Shown: positions 12,471-23,700 of the stretch, in pieces
How positions within the stretch are numbered: position 1 is the stretch's first letter
How the letters are laid out: each line of letters begins with the position of its first letter
Source: Phoenix dactylifera
Taxonomy: Eukaryota; Streptophyta; Magnoliopsida; Arecales; Arecaceae
Direction of reading: 5' to 3'
Length of the DNA: 64,000 nucleotides
Assembly (NCBI RefSeq): GCF_009389715.1
Contig: NW_024067781.1
Coordinates: forward strand, 124,001 to 188,000
The notes under the pieces: generated by a model
Told to the model about the DNA's origin: nothing
The model's input: the letters and a program-made list of their open reading frames with translations, nothing else
The model's database searches: none
Made by a program: the position numbers and the translations under genes

Positions 12471-13289
12471 ACATGGTACTATAATTATCAACTGAGCTTC
12501 ATGCTTATGGGTGGAAAAGGATTTTAAATTTATCTATCATTCTTCATGGTTTGAATCTTAAGAATCTCTGCTTATCCACTTCATGGTTAACAAGTGTTAT
12601 TCAATGTCTTTTTTTTCTTCTGAGAATGGTTTATAAACATGGACAAAGAATGAAGTCTAAAATAAAAGATTTATGAAAGATCTCTAAAATCTATAGTTTA
12701 TCTTTTGCCTTTGCATTATAAAATTATTTTTTTTATTTTTTTGGGAGTTTTAATAATCTGTGAACTATATTCATCTTAAAATCATATCCATAGATGGGTG
12801 ATGCTGTGTTTATGAATTATGTAAGAAATTAAATATAATGTCCCTCATTATACTTGGAGTTATCTATCTCAATATTAATCATAAATGAACGAAACCATCA
12901 AATCAAGAATTACAATACCATAAAGTAAGGGATTGACTAAGAAAAGTCCATTAAGATCAAGGATGCCATTACCAACCGCCCAAAGTAAAATACAAGAAAA
13001 ACAATGATTTAGATTAAAGGAAACAAAAGGTTAGGGTTTTTGCAAGAAAATTATGAGCCCTGCTAAAGGTGGAAATTGTAATAATCTTAAGAAGAACTTA
13101 GGTCAAGTGATCTTCTAAGGTATTGATATGAAGAAAAAAAGTTTACTAGTAAGGTTTTTGGCACCAATAAATGATGCACAAAACAAGTTTTTCTGACATG
13201 TGAAATCTAAGCTTAATTTTTTAAGGATCAGGCAACCGCTTGTTTCCTCTAGTGGTTTTCTCAACATTTTCTCAATATAATGTATTTGA
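12471..13289. other. SSL 3' flank
   Basis: AT-rich sequence after the SSL stop codon. A possible poly(A) signal of the AATAAA type lies near 12660. Nothing else was recognised before the old Copia element begins. Confidence 0.45.
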
Positions 13290-15787
13290 GGTAAAATTAT
13301 TTCACCATCATGTCGAATTACTTAACAGCTAAAATTGCATCTGTAGGTCCTAAATCTTTAACTTCAAATACCTGAGAAATGCATTCCTTTGTCTCATCTT
13401 TAGTTTCAATATTTGAAGCAATTATCAATAAATCATCAACATAAAGAATTATCATTATACAAGAATTTTGGGTAATTTTTGTAAAAACACAATCATCTAC
13501 CTTATTTCTCGAAAAAAAAATTCTTAATTTGTTCCTTAAACTTCTTATTCCATTATCTTAGAGCTTGTTGAAGAACATATAAAGATTTATTAAGTTTGCA
13601 TACAAATTGTTCTTATCCTTTTCAACATAACCTTTTTTTTTTCAACATAACCTTTAGGTTGATCTTATATATATATATATTAAAATCTCTATTTAGAAAA
13701 GCTATTTTCATATCCATTTGATATATTTTTAAATTATATATCCAAGCTATTGCTAACGTTATTCTTATAAATGTCAACTTAGTAACTAGGGAAAAAGTTT
13801 CAAAATAATTGACTCTCTTCTTTTGTTTGAAACCTATATTTACTAATCTTACTTTATATTTATCTACACTTCCATATATTTTAAATTTTTTCTTCAACAT
13901 CCATTTATTTTGTAAGGTTTTAGTATTTGATGATAAGTTTTTCTAAAGTCCAGGTATTCTTATCTTTAATAGATTTAATCTTATCATTTATCACCTTTTT
14001 TCACTTGCTTGCACTATGAAGTGGCATAGCGTCTTTATAATTTTTAGAATCTTCTATATTAAAGGTGAACATGTCAGGACCTAAATCTTTTTCAATTATT
14101 TTTTTTACTTCTTTTAAGTTCTCATTCTTTTAAAGTTTCACTATCCATTCTAGGTTCACTAGATTCACTCAAGTTTTTATCTCTTACTTTATCTTGTGGA
14201 AAAATAACACCTATATCTTCTTATGTATCCTTATTTAATTCCTTCTCAATATCAAATGACCGAGCATCTTTAATTGTTAAATGTTCAAAAAATTCTACAG
14301 TAGTAGCTTCAATTTCAATATTTATCTTAAGGTTTAAAAATCTATAAGGTTTACAATTTTCAGCATAACTAGTGAATACAAATTTTATACTATTAGAACC
14401 AATTTTATTTCTCTTTGCAAAGGGTCTAAAGCATATGCAAGACACCCCCCCTACTCTAAAGTAATTTAAATTGGGTATTCTATTCTTCTACAATTCATAT
14501 GGTGTTTTATCAAAATCTTTATGTAATATTTTATTACAAATATGATTAGTGCTCAATAATGCTTCTCCCATAAATTAGGTGGTAAATTAGATTTAATTAA
14601 CATAGCACTAACCATTTTTTAGTGTTCTATTTTTTCGTTTTGCTATACCATTTTGCTGGGGTGTGTAAGGAGCACTAGTTTGATGTATTATTCCATTCTT
14701 TTCACAAAATTTTACAAATTCAATAGGTGAGTATTCTGCTCCTCTATCAGTTCTATGTATTCTAATAATTGCTCCTAATTGATTTTCCAGTTCAGCCTTA
14801 TAAATTTTAAATTTTTCTAAAGATTCATCTTTAGTTCTTATGAAATATATATAAGAGAATTTTGAGTAATCATCAAAAAAGGTTATAAAATACCTTTTAC
14901 CTCCACTAGTTTTAATATTTTTGTCATCACAAATGTCAGTATGTACAAACTCTAAAATACCAAAAAATCTAGTTATAGATTTAAATAACTTTAGTTAATT
15001 TGGCTCGTACATAATATTCACGTTTAAAAGGAGAAGCAATAGCACTAGTTTTAGGTATTAAATCTAGTGATGCCATTTTATTTAATGTCTACTTATTAAC
15101 ATGGTCTGATCTGTAATGTCAAAATCATGCAAATAACACATATAAGAATAACTGATATCATTATTATTGATATTACATAAGAGATATGTCTTATAATTGA
15201 GATATCTTTTTTCGATAAATTATCCATTTTTAGATATGATCATTCTATCGGATTCAAATACAGCATGAATATCGTGATGATTTAACAAGAATACAAAAAT
15301 AAGCCTCTTTCAAATTCTATGAACATGATGAACATTTTTTAGAGTGAGAGTCCTTTCTAATGAAAGTTGGAGATCCACTACTCTATACCCAACAATCGAA
15401 CTTGTAGTTGAATTTTCCGTGTAAAGCTTATTATCATCTTTAATGATTTTGTAGGATTTGAACACACTCCTATGAGGAGTCCCATGACAAGTTGATCCAA
15501 AATCAATCCACCATCCATCATCTACATTAACCATAAAAGATTCTAAAATCATTGCTATAAGTTGATCTTTTTCCACATTATTGGCTTCATGTGAATTTTA
15601 TTGGCTTTGTGATGCCGGTGCTCTTTGGCCAAATGACTAATCTTCCGACAAATAAAACAAGGGCCCTTCTTCTTTTGTTTTCTTTCTTGAGATTATTCTC
15701 TCTCTTGAAAACATGATCCTTTTTCGATCGAGCCCTTTTCTTACCCTTGTAAGTTATTGAGAACCATTAAGATAAGATGTATCTACT
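13290..15787 (-). mobile_element. Old Copia element, 3' part (protease, integrase, reverse transcriptase), decayed
   Basis: On the minus strand, a zinc-knuckle remnant CFICRKISHLAKEH (last Cys replaced by His) lies near 15640 and a protease-like WWIDFGSTCH near 15510. Integrase is legible around 14650-14760 (DRGAEYS, TPQQNGIAKRKNRT). Reverse transcriptase lies at 13620-13900 (DKYKVRLVNIGFKQKK, YQMDMKIAFLNRD) with an intact YVDD at about 13440. RNase H and the 3' LTR were not found. Many stops and shifts are present. The 5' part lies at 27652-28730; the two were separated by the insertion of SIRE-1. Confidence 0.85.
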
Positions 15788-15792
15788 AAGTT
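15788..15792. repeat. Target site duplication AAGTT, left copy
   Basis: AAGTT immediately precedes the left LTR of SIRE-1 and is repeated at 27647-27651 directly after the right LTR. It marks a single insertion event into the old Copia element. Confidence 0.95.
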
Positions 15793-15986
15793 TGTTGCCC
15801 AGATAGACAACCCAAGAGGGGGGGGGGGTGAATTGGGTTTTTAATATAATTTGGCTAATTAAAACTTAGTGGATGATTAATTAAAAACTATAGCAAGTTA
15901 TTTAATTAAAGCCTAGTGCTGTGAGTAATGTGCGGGAAAGAAGATGAGAGACAATGCACTACAAACACAAAGTTTTATAGTGGTTC

Positions 15987-16261
15987 GGAGCTAACCCTTG
16001 CTCCTACGTCCACTCCCCAAGTCTCACTTGGGAATTTCACTATAACCCCCTTGGATTACAGCCGGTTGTTTTGCAAGCTCACAACCAAACTTGTTGTTTT
16101 ACGAGCTCACAACGAACTCGGTCGGTTTTCCCAGGCTCACCGACTAGAACCAACCCCGATTGTTTTCCCGGGCTCACAATCAAACCCTTACACACGTTGG
16201 TTTTAACTTGGCTCACCAACCAACCTTAAACCCCTTGATTCAATCCCCCGATTGAATCAAG
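15987..16261. promoter_or_regulatory. Train of eight inverted repeats (hairpins) in the LTR
   Basis: Arms: GGAGC/GCTCC (15987-16004); CCCAAGT/ACTTGGG (16016-16032); GGTTGT/ACAACC (16064-16086); GTTGT/ACAAC (16093-16113); GTCGGT/ACCGAC (16121-16144); GATTGT/ACAATC (16158-16181); GTTGGT/ACCAAC (16196-16220); and a 12-bp stem CTTGATTCAATC with a 4-base loop (16234-16261). The five middle units share the spacer format TTT...CTC of 11-13 bases while their arms differ and remain complementary. The same train is at 25869-26143 and 58360-58631. Function is unknown. Confidence 0.85.
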
Positions 16262-16672
16262 TAAATACAAGAGATAGAAGAAAACAGAAAATAGCTTCTC
16301 AAAAAGCAGATTTAAGACAATATAATCGTAAAGGAGTTAGAAGCCCTCAAACGCTTTTAAGCTGGTGAAGAGGTATGGCTTCTGGAACTCCGGTCTCCTC
16401 TTGAAAGAGTGGTCGACTTGAATGCAGGAGGAGGAAGCTTTGATTGTTGGGAAGAAGTTGTTGGAGCAGTAAATGCAGATCTCCCCTTTTTCGTTTAAGA
16501 GCACTTGGAGAGCTTGAAAACTTGAATGCTTGGAGTGGAATGTCTGTTCACTACCTTGCTACAGTCCTCTGTGGCTATTTAAGCCAACCCTCACGGAAAC
16601 TAGCCGTTACTCTGCTTTTTCTGGCCGTTCTGCACACTCTGCGCAGCCTGACAATATGACCGTTGGTGGGTT

Positions 16673-17583
16673 GGAGTCGACTCGCGCGATCAGGAGTCGA
16701 CTCGGCTGTAGCAGGAGTCGACTCACGCTTTTTCGGAGTCGACTCGGCAACTGTTCCAAATTTGAATTAAAGTTGCCGTCTTGACTGGGAGTCGACTCGT
16801 CTTGACCTGGAGTCGACTCGCCAACTTCTGGAGTTGACCTGGCAATTTTTTGGAGTCGGCTCATCCACTGAAGTCCGTGGATCCAAATTTGAATTTTGTC
16901 CACTCGAGTCGACTCGACTGTCCTGGGAGTCGACTCGAATCTCAGAGCCCGAACTCTCGATTCTCTGTCGTTTGGCTCATCCAGTCTTGGAGTCGACTCG
17001 AACCTCCTTGGAGTCGACTCGGCTCTCAGTTTCCGAAAGTTGGTCTTCTGCCTTTTGACGTGAAGCTTGTCTTGGAGTCGACCCGAGCTGTCTGGGAGTC
17101 GACTCGAATCTCAGAGGCAGTAACATGGTCTTCTGTCTGTTGATGGTCGCTCAGTCTCGGAGTCGACTCGTGTACTGCGGGAGTCGACTCGAATCTCAGA
17201 GTCCGAAAATCGTTCTCTGACTTTTTCCTTGTGTTCCTCTGAGAGTCGACTCTTACCTTCTTTGGAGTCGACCTGCCAACCATCGGAGTCGACTCGCGTT
17301 CCACTGGAGTCGACTCGAATCTCAGACCCGAAAACTGCTCTCTGACTTTTCTTTGTGTACCTCTTGGAGTCGACTCTTACTACCCTGGAGTCGACTCGTT
17401 GAACATTGGAGTCGACTCGCGCACTTCAGGAGTCGACTCGTTGACAGGTTCTGAGATGAGGCTTTCTGTTCTTCTTTCTGTTCTCAGTCGGAGTCGACTC
17501 GTACTAGTCTGGAGTCGACTCGAGCTCGTGCCAGTGAACTTGATACGCTTGGAGTCAACTCGTGATACTCGGGAGTCGACTCG
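16673..17583. repeat. GAGTCGACTC palindrome array in the SIRE-1 3' LTR
   Basis: About 25 copies of a core GTCGAC inside the 10-bp palindrome GAGTCGACTC, spaced irregularly at roughly 20-60 bases. Most are extended on the plus strand to GGAGTCGACTCG, so they have a direction. A few degenerate copies (GTTGAC, GTCGGC, GTCAAC) occur. Higher-order blocks are visible, for example the recurrent AATCTCAGA after the motif. In element orientation the array lies upstream of both TATA-like words, where an enhancer would sit. Confidence 0.95.
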
Positions 17584-17764
17584 AGTCTCAGACATTGGTT
17601 CATGCAGACTTCTTAACTTATCCAAAATACTATGAACCAAGTCTAGAAACACTTGGACAGGATTTTCACTGAAACACTCAATTGAATTCATTAGTAATCA
17701 CAAGATATACTCAATTGCTTTGAGCTCATCAAAATCAAATGGGGTTTTAATCAATCACTCCACA

Positions 17765-18373
17765 ATCTCCCCCTTTTTGATGATGACAAAACTTTGAGTA
17801 TATGTAAAATGAATTGCTCATAAAACAATGAAGTAAAATCCATAAATGAATTCAAATGTCTGATAATTTAATTTATCCAAGTTTGAAAGGAGTGAAACAT
17901 TAAATTTCGGAGTTAAAGCTCCCCCTTTCATTTGGAATTATATAAGCCTTCATATTATGCAATCAATTGTTTGGCTTATATGTCATTAATGATTTAGCTT
18001 GATTAAAATTCAGATTCTCCCCCTCAACATATGCATTCAACTATGTTTTGATTCTCTGAATTTTCTTTTAATGCTTTGAAGTTTTTGAACTGAATTTTAT
18101 CTTTTTAGAGGGAAAATCTGTCAATTTGTTCTTGAGTAGGATTCAGCTAATCTCCGAATATCCCTTGAATAGATTCTGGAGATTACTCCATTAGGAGCCC
18201 CAAAAGAGAGATAATGAGCCTCGAGGTACCGAATCCACTTAGAACAAATTTGTGTGTGTTTTTAAGAGTTTATCGTTATATTTATTTCCATTGATTTCTT
18301 TTACATATTTTTTAATATTTCTCCCCTTTTACATATTTTACCATATTTTATACATATTTCTCCCCCTTTTTGT
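17765..18373 (-). promoter_or_regulatory. Multiple polypurine tracts of SIRE-1
   Basis: Minus-strand A/G tracts built on AAAGGGGGAG occur at 17765-17778 (abutting the 3' LTR, hence the functional PPT), about 17919-17929, 18015-18025, 18318-18330 and 18357-18373. Multiple PPTs upstream of the 3' LTR are a known Sirevirus feature. The rest of the interval to 18542 is AT-rich and non-coding. Confidence 0.8.
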
Positions 18374-18542
18374 CATCATACCAAAAAGGAGGTAATCACA
18401 CATAATCAATGGCACAATCAACAAATGGCACATCAAATGGCACATAATTGAAGATAAAATGTCTACTCATTGTATTGATATGAATGTGAATACATTTGAG
18501 AATACAATAAGTAAAGCAAAACAAGACAAAACACAAAAACAT

Positions 18543-20111
18543 CTATGGCCTCCTCGAGGATGAGGCTCCCCCTCTCGAGGATGCATCTCCTCCTCTGGAG
18601 GATGTGGCTCCTCCTCTCGAGGATGTGGCTCCTCCTCTCAATCGGCTCTGCTCCATGAGGAGGGTGACTGCATCTGTCACATGGCCAAGCTGTGCGATGA
18701 TAGACGTGGTGGCTCTGCTATGTGTAGTGGAGAGCTCTGTCACCGACGCCTGAAGCCCAGTCACCGATGTCTGTAGTGCGTCCAGCTTGTCGATGAGTAC
18801 ATTCGACAAGCGCTCGGCCCCCTCGGTGGTGGTGTGCATGTCACGACCTATCTCCTCTCGCATCTGTCGAGTGGAGCTCGTGACCTCATTCATGCTTTGG
18901 AACTGGGCCTGGACCAAACTCCGGATATTGTAGATCTCTTCCCGTACATGAGCCGTCATGTCAGTCACGGCTGTCAAGGAAGGGACCAACTGAGAAGATA
19001 CGGGTGCAGGAGTGGGAGCAGGCACCGCACCTCGGAGCTCCCGAAGCAGCTCGTCCCTCAGATCTCGGACGATCTCCTGCCGCAGCTCCCGGAGCTGCTC
19101 TGGATCAATCCGAACCTCCATAGATGGTGTAGCTGAGGAGGAAGGTCCGGCAAAGGTGGTAGGAGCAGGAGGAGTGGATGGGAGGTCTGGATGGTCTGGA
19201 AGGTCTGGGTAGTCTGAATCTGGCTCAGGACTGGGTGATGGTCTGGTGGTCTGAGCAGTGAGAGTAGACTTCCTAACCCAGATCCCTTCTCTCTTCCGAA
19301 ATCCCATCCTGTGCATAGTCCCCGTACACAAGCGATCAGTCCATCGCAAGGCACGAGAGGGTTCCCTCTCAGGAATGGGAATCTCGTACTGCCTAAAAAG
19401 AAGAGTGAATAACATCCCGTATGGGAGTGAGAGCCTAGGTCTATCTAGGGGCTCACACATATACCTGTAAATGAGCTTTGGGAAGTTGATCGGGGTGTCC
19501 TGAAGGATATAAGACATAATAGCTAAGTCCCTCTCATTCACAAAATCAAATCTCCCTGTCTTAGGGAAGATGGACCTGGACAGAATGCTCAAAAGGATTC
19601 TCACTTCAATAGGAAGTGAGCTAGCAGATACCTCATCTAGGGGGGACTGAGGTGGATGCCCTAAGACGACCGTAAGGGCCGCAACTCTATCCTCAGGGTG
19701 TGCGGGAGCCACCCCTACTAATGGAAGGTGAAGGATATGGGCAATGAGGTCCTCTGTGACACGCAACGGGACACCTACTACCGTACCCTCGATACCTCCA
19801 TCTTCCCGATGAACGGTACTGTAAAACTCTTGAACTAGGCCAGGATAGGTGGGAAGGTCCAAGGTGAGGAAGTACTCTAGGCCCTGGGCTCTAAGCCTAT
19901 CGCCTATGGTGAACCCCTCCCGGGAGAGATAGTCGAAATCGACAAACCTCCCGGAGGTGACGGCCTTCCCGGCCAACGGCCTAACGAGAACCACCCTAGG
20001 CGGGGAACGATCTGGAGGTGGTTGCCTCGCGGGATCGTGCCGCGCCTTGGAGCGTCGCTCGGGACCGGCCTCGGGACGGGACCTCTTCCTAACGACGGTC
20101 TTACGAGGCAT
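18543..20111 (-). CDS. SIRE-1 ORF3, extra protein between pol and the 3' LTR (522 aa)
   Basis: An intact frame starts at an ATG (MPRKTVVRKRSR) with a basic, NLS-like stretch through about residue 45. The core, roughly residues 60-280 (FLTLDLPTYPGLVQEFY, FPKTGRFDFVNERDLA, INFPKLIYRYMCEPLDRP), resembles the conserved domain annotated in plants as putative plant transposon protein; this is recalled, not searched. A Pro/Ser-rich linker follows (about 285-330), then a charged helix (RELRQEIVRDLRDELLRELR), a probable coiled coil (about 390-490) and RGGATSS-type C-terminal repeats. No signal peptide or membrane helix is seen, so it is not an obvious envelope. It starts 617 bp beyond the pol stop, so stop-codon read-through cannot produce it; splicing or an internal promoter is needed. 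Confidence 0.85.
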   Translation of the reverse strand: MPRKTVVRKRSRPEAGPERRSKARHDPARQPPPDRSPPRVVLVRPLAGKAVTSGRFVDFDYLSREGFTIGDRLRAQGLEYFLTLDLPTYPGLVQEFYSTVHREDGGIEGTVVGVPLRVTEDLIAHILHLPLVGVAPAHPEDRVAALTVVLGHPPQSPLDEVSASSLPIEVRILLSILSRSIFPKTGRFDFVNERDLAIMSYILQDTPINFPKLIYRYMCEPLDRPRLSLPYGMLFTLLFRQYEIPIPEREPSRALRWTDRLCTGTMHRMGFRKREGIWVRKSTLTAQTTRPSPSPEPDSDYPDLPDHPDLPSTPPAPTTFAGPSSSATPSMEVRIDPEQLRELRQEIVRDLRDELLRELRGAVPAPTPAPVSSQLVPSLTAVTDMTAHVREEIYNIRSLVQAQFQSMNEVTSSTRQMREEIGRDMHTTTEGAERLSNVLIDKLDALQTSVTGLQASVTELSTTHSRATTSIIAQLGHVTDAVTLLMEQSRLRGGATSSRGGATSSRGGDASSRGGASSSRRP

Positions 20112-20360
20112 CTTGACTTAAACGAGAAGAAAAATACCTAGAGGACGGTGAAGAACCGACAGAGGAAGCTCGGGACGGACCGGAAATGACCTAGGAACGG
20201 ACGGAAACTCAATGTCCGGCGAAGAATCGACGGAAAAAGGGCTTGGAGACGATCGGGGATGACCTAGGAGTCGGCTCTAGGGCTTTGTGAACAGTGGCGG
20301 CTTGAGGAAAAGTGTTTGCGAAATGACAAACCTAGGGTTAAAAAGTCGGATCCCGACTGC
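20112..20360. other. Leader of ORF3
   Basis: The interval between the internal palindrome cluster and the ORF3 ATG is non-coding. It contains direct repeats of a segment with GACGGAAA/GACCTAGGA words. No convincing TATA box was found. Confidence 0.4.
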
Positions 20361-20576
20361 GAGTCGACTCTCCTGAGTCGCGAGTCGACTCGACCTCGAG
20401 TCGACTCCAGAATATGCGCGAGTCGACTCTCTGTTAGCGCATGTAGACTTCGAGTCGACTCCCGACAGTGTGCGAGTCGACTCCCCCTCAGCTGCCAACT
20501 TTGCGAGTCGACTCCCGCTAATGCGCGAGTCGACTCCCCCTTAGGAGCCGGCTCTGAAACTTACTCGAGTCGTCTC
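20361..20576. repeat. Internal GAGTCGACTC cluster upstream of ORF3
   Basis: Eight intact GAGTCGACTC palindromes plus degenerate versions at the right end (GAGCCGGCTC, GAGTCGTCTC). On the plus strand they read mostly GCGAGTCGACTCCC, the reverse of the orientation prevailing in the LTR. They lie between the pol stop and ORF3, 250-465 bp before the ORF3 start. The same arrangement is present in SIRE-2. Confidence 0.9.
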
Positions 20577-20728
20577 TAACCTTGGCACGCACCTAAAAAC
20601 CATGCCATAATCGTGCCAAATGAGGGAAAATCACCTAATTAAGGACTGATTTGATGATCACTGCATAGAAACTCTATTTTAACCTCATTCTAATCATCAA
20701 AATCAATTAATCTAGTGAAAAACTCCCA

Positions 20729-23700
20729 CTAGGATGGATCAATCACTCCTAATCCCCTTCTAAGCACACTAAACCTCTCTTCACTTAGGGGTTTTGTAAA
20801 AATATCTGCTAATTGATTATCAGTACACACAAATTGGAGTGACACATCACCATTCAATACATGATCTCTTATGAAGTGATGTCTTATCTCAATGTGTTTA
20901 GTTCTTGAGTGTTGAATTGGATTTTTAGTTAGATTTATGGCACTTGTGTTATCACAATTAATGGGAATTTTATCTTGTTTAATGCCATAATCTTCTAATT
21001 GTTGTTTAATCCATAAGATTTGAGCACAACAACTCCCGGCTGCAACATATTCAGCTTCTGCAGTGGATAATGCAACCGAGTTTTGTTTCTTGCTAAACCA
21101 TGAGATTAGGTTTTCTCCTAGAAATTGACAAGACCCGCTGGTACTTTTTCTATCAAGCTTACATCCAGCGAAGTCTGAATCTGTGTACCCTATTAAGTTT
21201 AGGCTAGATTCTTTAGAGTACCACAGCCCTATGTTCTTAGTTCCAATTAAGTATTTAAAGATTCTCTTAACTGCAGCTAGGTGTGATTCTTTAGGATTAG
21301 CCTGATATCTAGCACACATGCACACACTAAACATAATATCAGGCCTACTTGCAGTAAGATACAGTAAAGAACCTATCATACCTCTATAAAGTTTTTGATC
21401 TACAGATTTACCTGATTCATCTTGGTCTAACTTGCATGATGAGCTCATGGGGGTGCTGATTGACTTGTTTCCCTCCATATCAAACTTCTTGAGCATCTCC
21501 TTGATATATTTTGCTTGATTGATGAAGATGCCTCCTTCAGATTGTTTGATTTGAAGCCCGAGGAAATAGTTCAGCTCTCCCATCATGCTCATCTCAAACT
21601 CACTCTGCATCAAATCAGCAAATTCCTCGCAGAGGCGATTGTTAGTAGCACCGAAAATGATATCATCAACATAGATCTGTACTAATAACATATCCTTATT
21701 TTTCTTTTTCAGAAATAATGTTGTATCTACATTTTCCCTAGAGAATTCATGTTCTAATAGGAATTTACTAAGTCTCTCATACCATGCTCTAGGTGCTTGT
21801 TTTAGTCCATAAAGCGCTTTGTTCAGTTTATACACATGATTAGGGTATTGATGATTTTCAAAACCAGGAGGTTGTTCTACATACACCTCCTCATTAATAA
21901 ACCCATTTAGAAAAGCACTTTTTACATCCATTTGATATAGCTTGAAGTCCTTAGAGCATGCATATGCTAATAGAAGTCTAATCGCCTCAAGTCTAGCTAC
22001 GGGAGCAAAGGTTTCATCAAAATCTATGCCTTCTTCTTGATTATAACCCTTTGCTACTAGTCTAGCCTTATTCCTTATAACAATTCCATTTTCATCTAGT
22101 TTATTTTTATATATCCATTTTGTACCTATTATTGGATATTCAGAAGGTCTCTCTACTAGATCCCACACTTTGTTTCTAGTAAATTGGTTTAGTTCTTCTT
22201 GCATTGCATTTATCCAATTTACATCATTCTCGGCTTCTTCTATATGTTTGGGCTCAAAGTGTGAAACAAAAGTTAGATGGTTATTCAAATTTCTAAGAGA
22301 TGCTCTAGTCCTAACCGGTTGTGATGGATCATCTAGAATTAGTTCCTTAGGATGCCCGTGAGCATACCTCCAAGCTTTAGTTAGCCCATGATCCACTATA
22401 GGCTCTTGGTTTGATGATTCTCCTTCAATCAACTTTTGATTACCATCTTGTAATCCCACCTCATCTATCTTTTCTTCAAGTATTTCAATATCATCATCAA
22501 GATTGGCTTTCTTACTAGAGGAGATGTCACTAGAGTCATCAAATACAACATGTATAGATTCTTCTATAACTAGTGTTCTTTTATTAAAGACTCTATAGGC
22601 TTTACTAGTTGTAGAATAACCTAAGAATATTCCTTCATCAGATTTAGGGTCAAATTTCTCTAGATTATCTTTCCCATTATTATGTACAAAACACCTACAT
22701 CCAAAAACATGAAAATAGTTAACCTTTGGTTTTCTGTTTTTCCACAGTTCATAAGGTGTTTTCTTTATGATGGGTCTTAATAGAACTCTATTTAATATAT
22801 GGCAAGAAGTATTAATGGCTTCTCCCCAAAAGTACTTAGGGAGGTTACTTTCACATAACATCGTTCTAGCCATTTTCTCTAGTGTTCTATTTTTCCTTTC
22901 CACAACTCCATTTTGTTGTGGTGTCCTAGGTGCAGAAAAATTATGGGTTATCCCCTTTTTACTACAAAATTCATCAAATAATTGATTTTCGAATTCGGTA
23001 CCATGGTCACGTCTAATGGCTATGACTGAAGACTCTCTAGCATTTGTTACTTCCTTATGGAACTTTTTAAACATGGAAAATGCTTGGTCCTTATGTGCTA
23101 GAAACATGACCCATGTGTACCTAGAGTAATCATCTACTATGACTAGACCATATTTATTTTCACCTAGGCTTGTTGTTCTAGTTGGACCAAATAGGTCCAT
23201 GTGTAATAATTCTAGAGGCCTAGAGGTAGAGACACATTTTATGGATTTAAAAGAGTTCCTAGATTGTTTGCCAAATTGACATGCCTCACATATTTTGTTC
23301 TTTTCAAATTTTAATTTCGGCAAACCTATCACGGAGTCTCTTTTAACTAATTTAGTTATTGTGTCCATGCTTGCATGACCTAACTTACGGTGCCATAACC
23401 AACTAGCATCATTATCTTTAGTTTCATTTACAACTAGACATTGGTTATGTTTTGCAAGATCTTCTAGGTCTACAACATATACATTTTCACGTCTAATCCC
23501 TTTAAAAACTAAACTATTATCATTAGGATTTGTTATAATACATAGTGATGGTTTAAACATAACATCATATCCTTTATCACATAATTGACTAATGCTTAAC
23601 AAGTTATGTTTAAGACCATCAACATATCTAACATTATCTATAAAAGTAGAAGGGGTGATTTGAACTTTACCAATACCAATGATGTGACCTTGGTTGTTGT

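Larger units (their letters stand above)
15793..17764 (-). repeat. SIRE-1 3' LTR
   Basis: 1972 bp. It contains the hairpin train (15987-16261), a TATA-like word on the minus strand at 16575-16583 (CTTAAATAG), a second TATAAAA on the minus strand near 15973, and the palindrome array (16673-17583). It is nearly identical to 25678-27646. ORFs found here on both strands (peptides rich in ESTP, RVDS and SRL) are products of the palindrome and are not genes. Confidence 0.95.

Noticed and set aside
15821..15833. G-run near the LTR edge as a G-quadruplex or regulatory element
   Set aside because: It is a single homopolymer whose length differs between copies (13, 9 and 8 or so), typical of slippage or base-calling error.
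16673..17583. Long ORFs on both strands in all SIRE LTRs, with peptides rich in ESTP, RVDS or SRL
   Set aside because: They arise from repeated translation of the GAGTCGACTC palindrome, which has no stop in most frames. They have no conserved start and occur in every orientation.
16673..17583. Resemblance to a CRISPR array
   Set aside because: The repeat is a 10-12-bp palindrome with irregular spacing, lies in an LTR of a eukaryotic retroelement, and has no leader or cas genes.
18834..19470. Plus-strand ORFs across ORF3
   Set aside because: They are antisense shadows of the conserved minus-strand ORF3.
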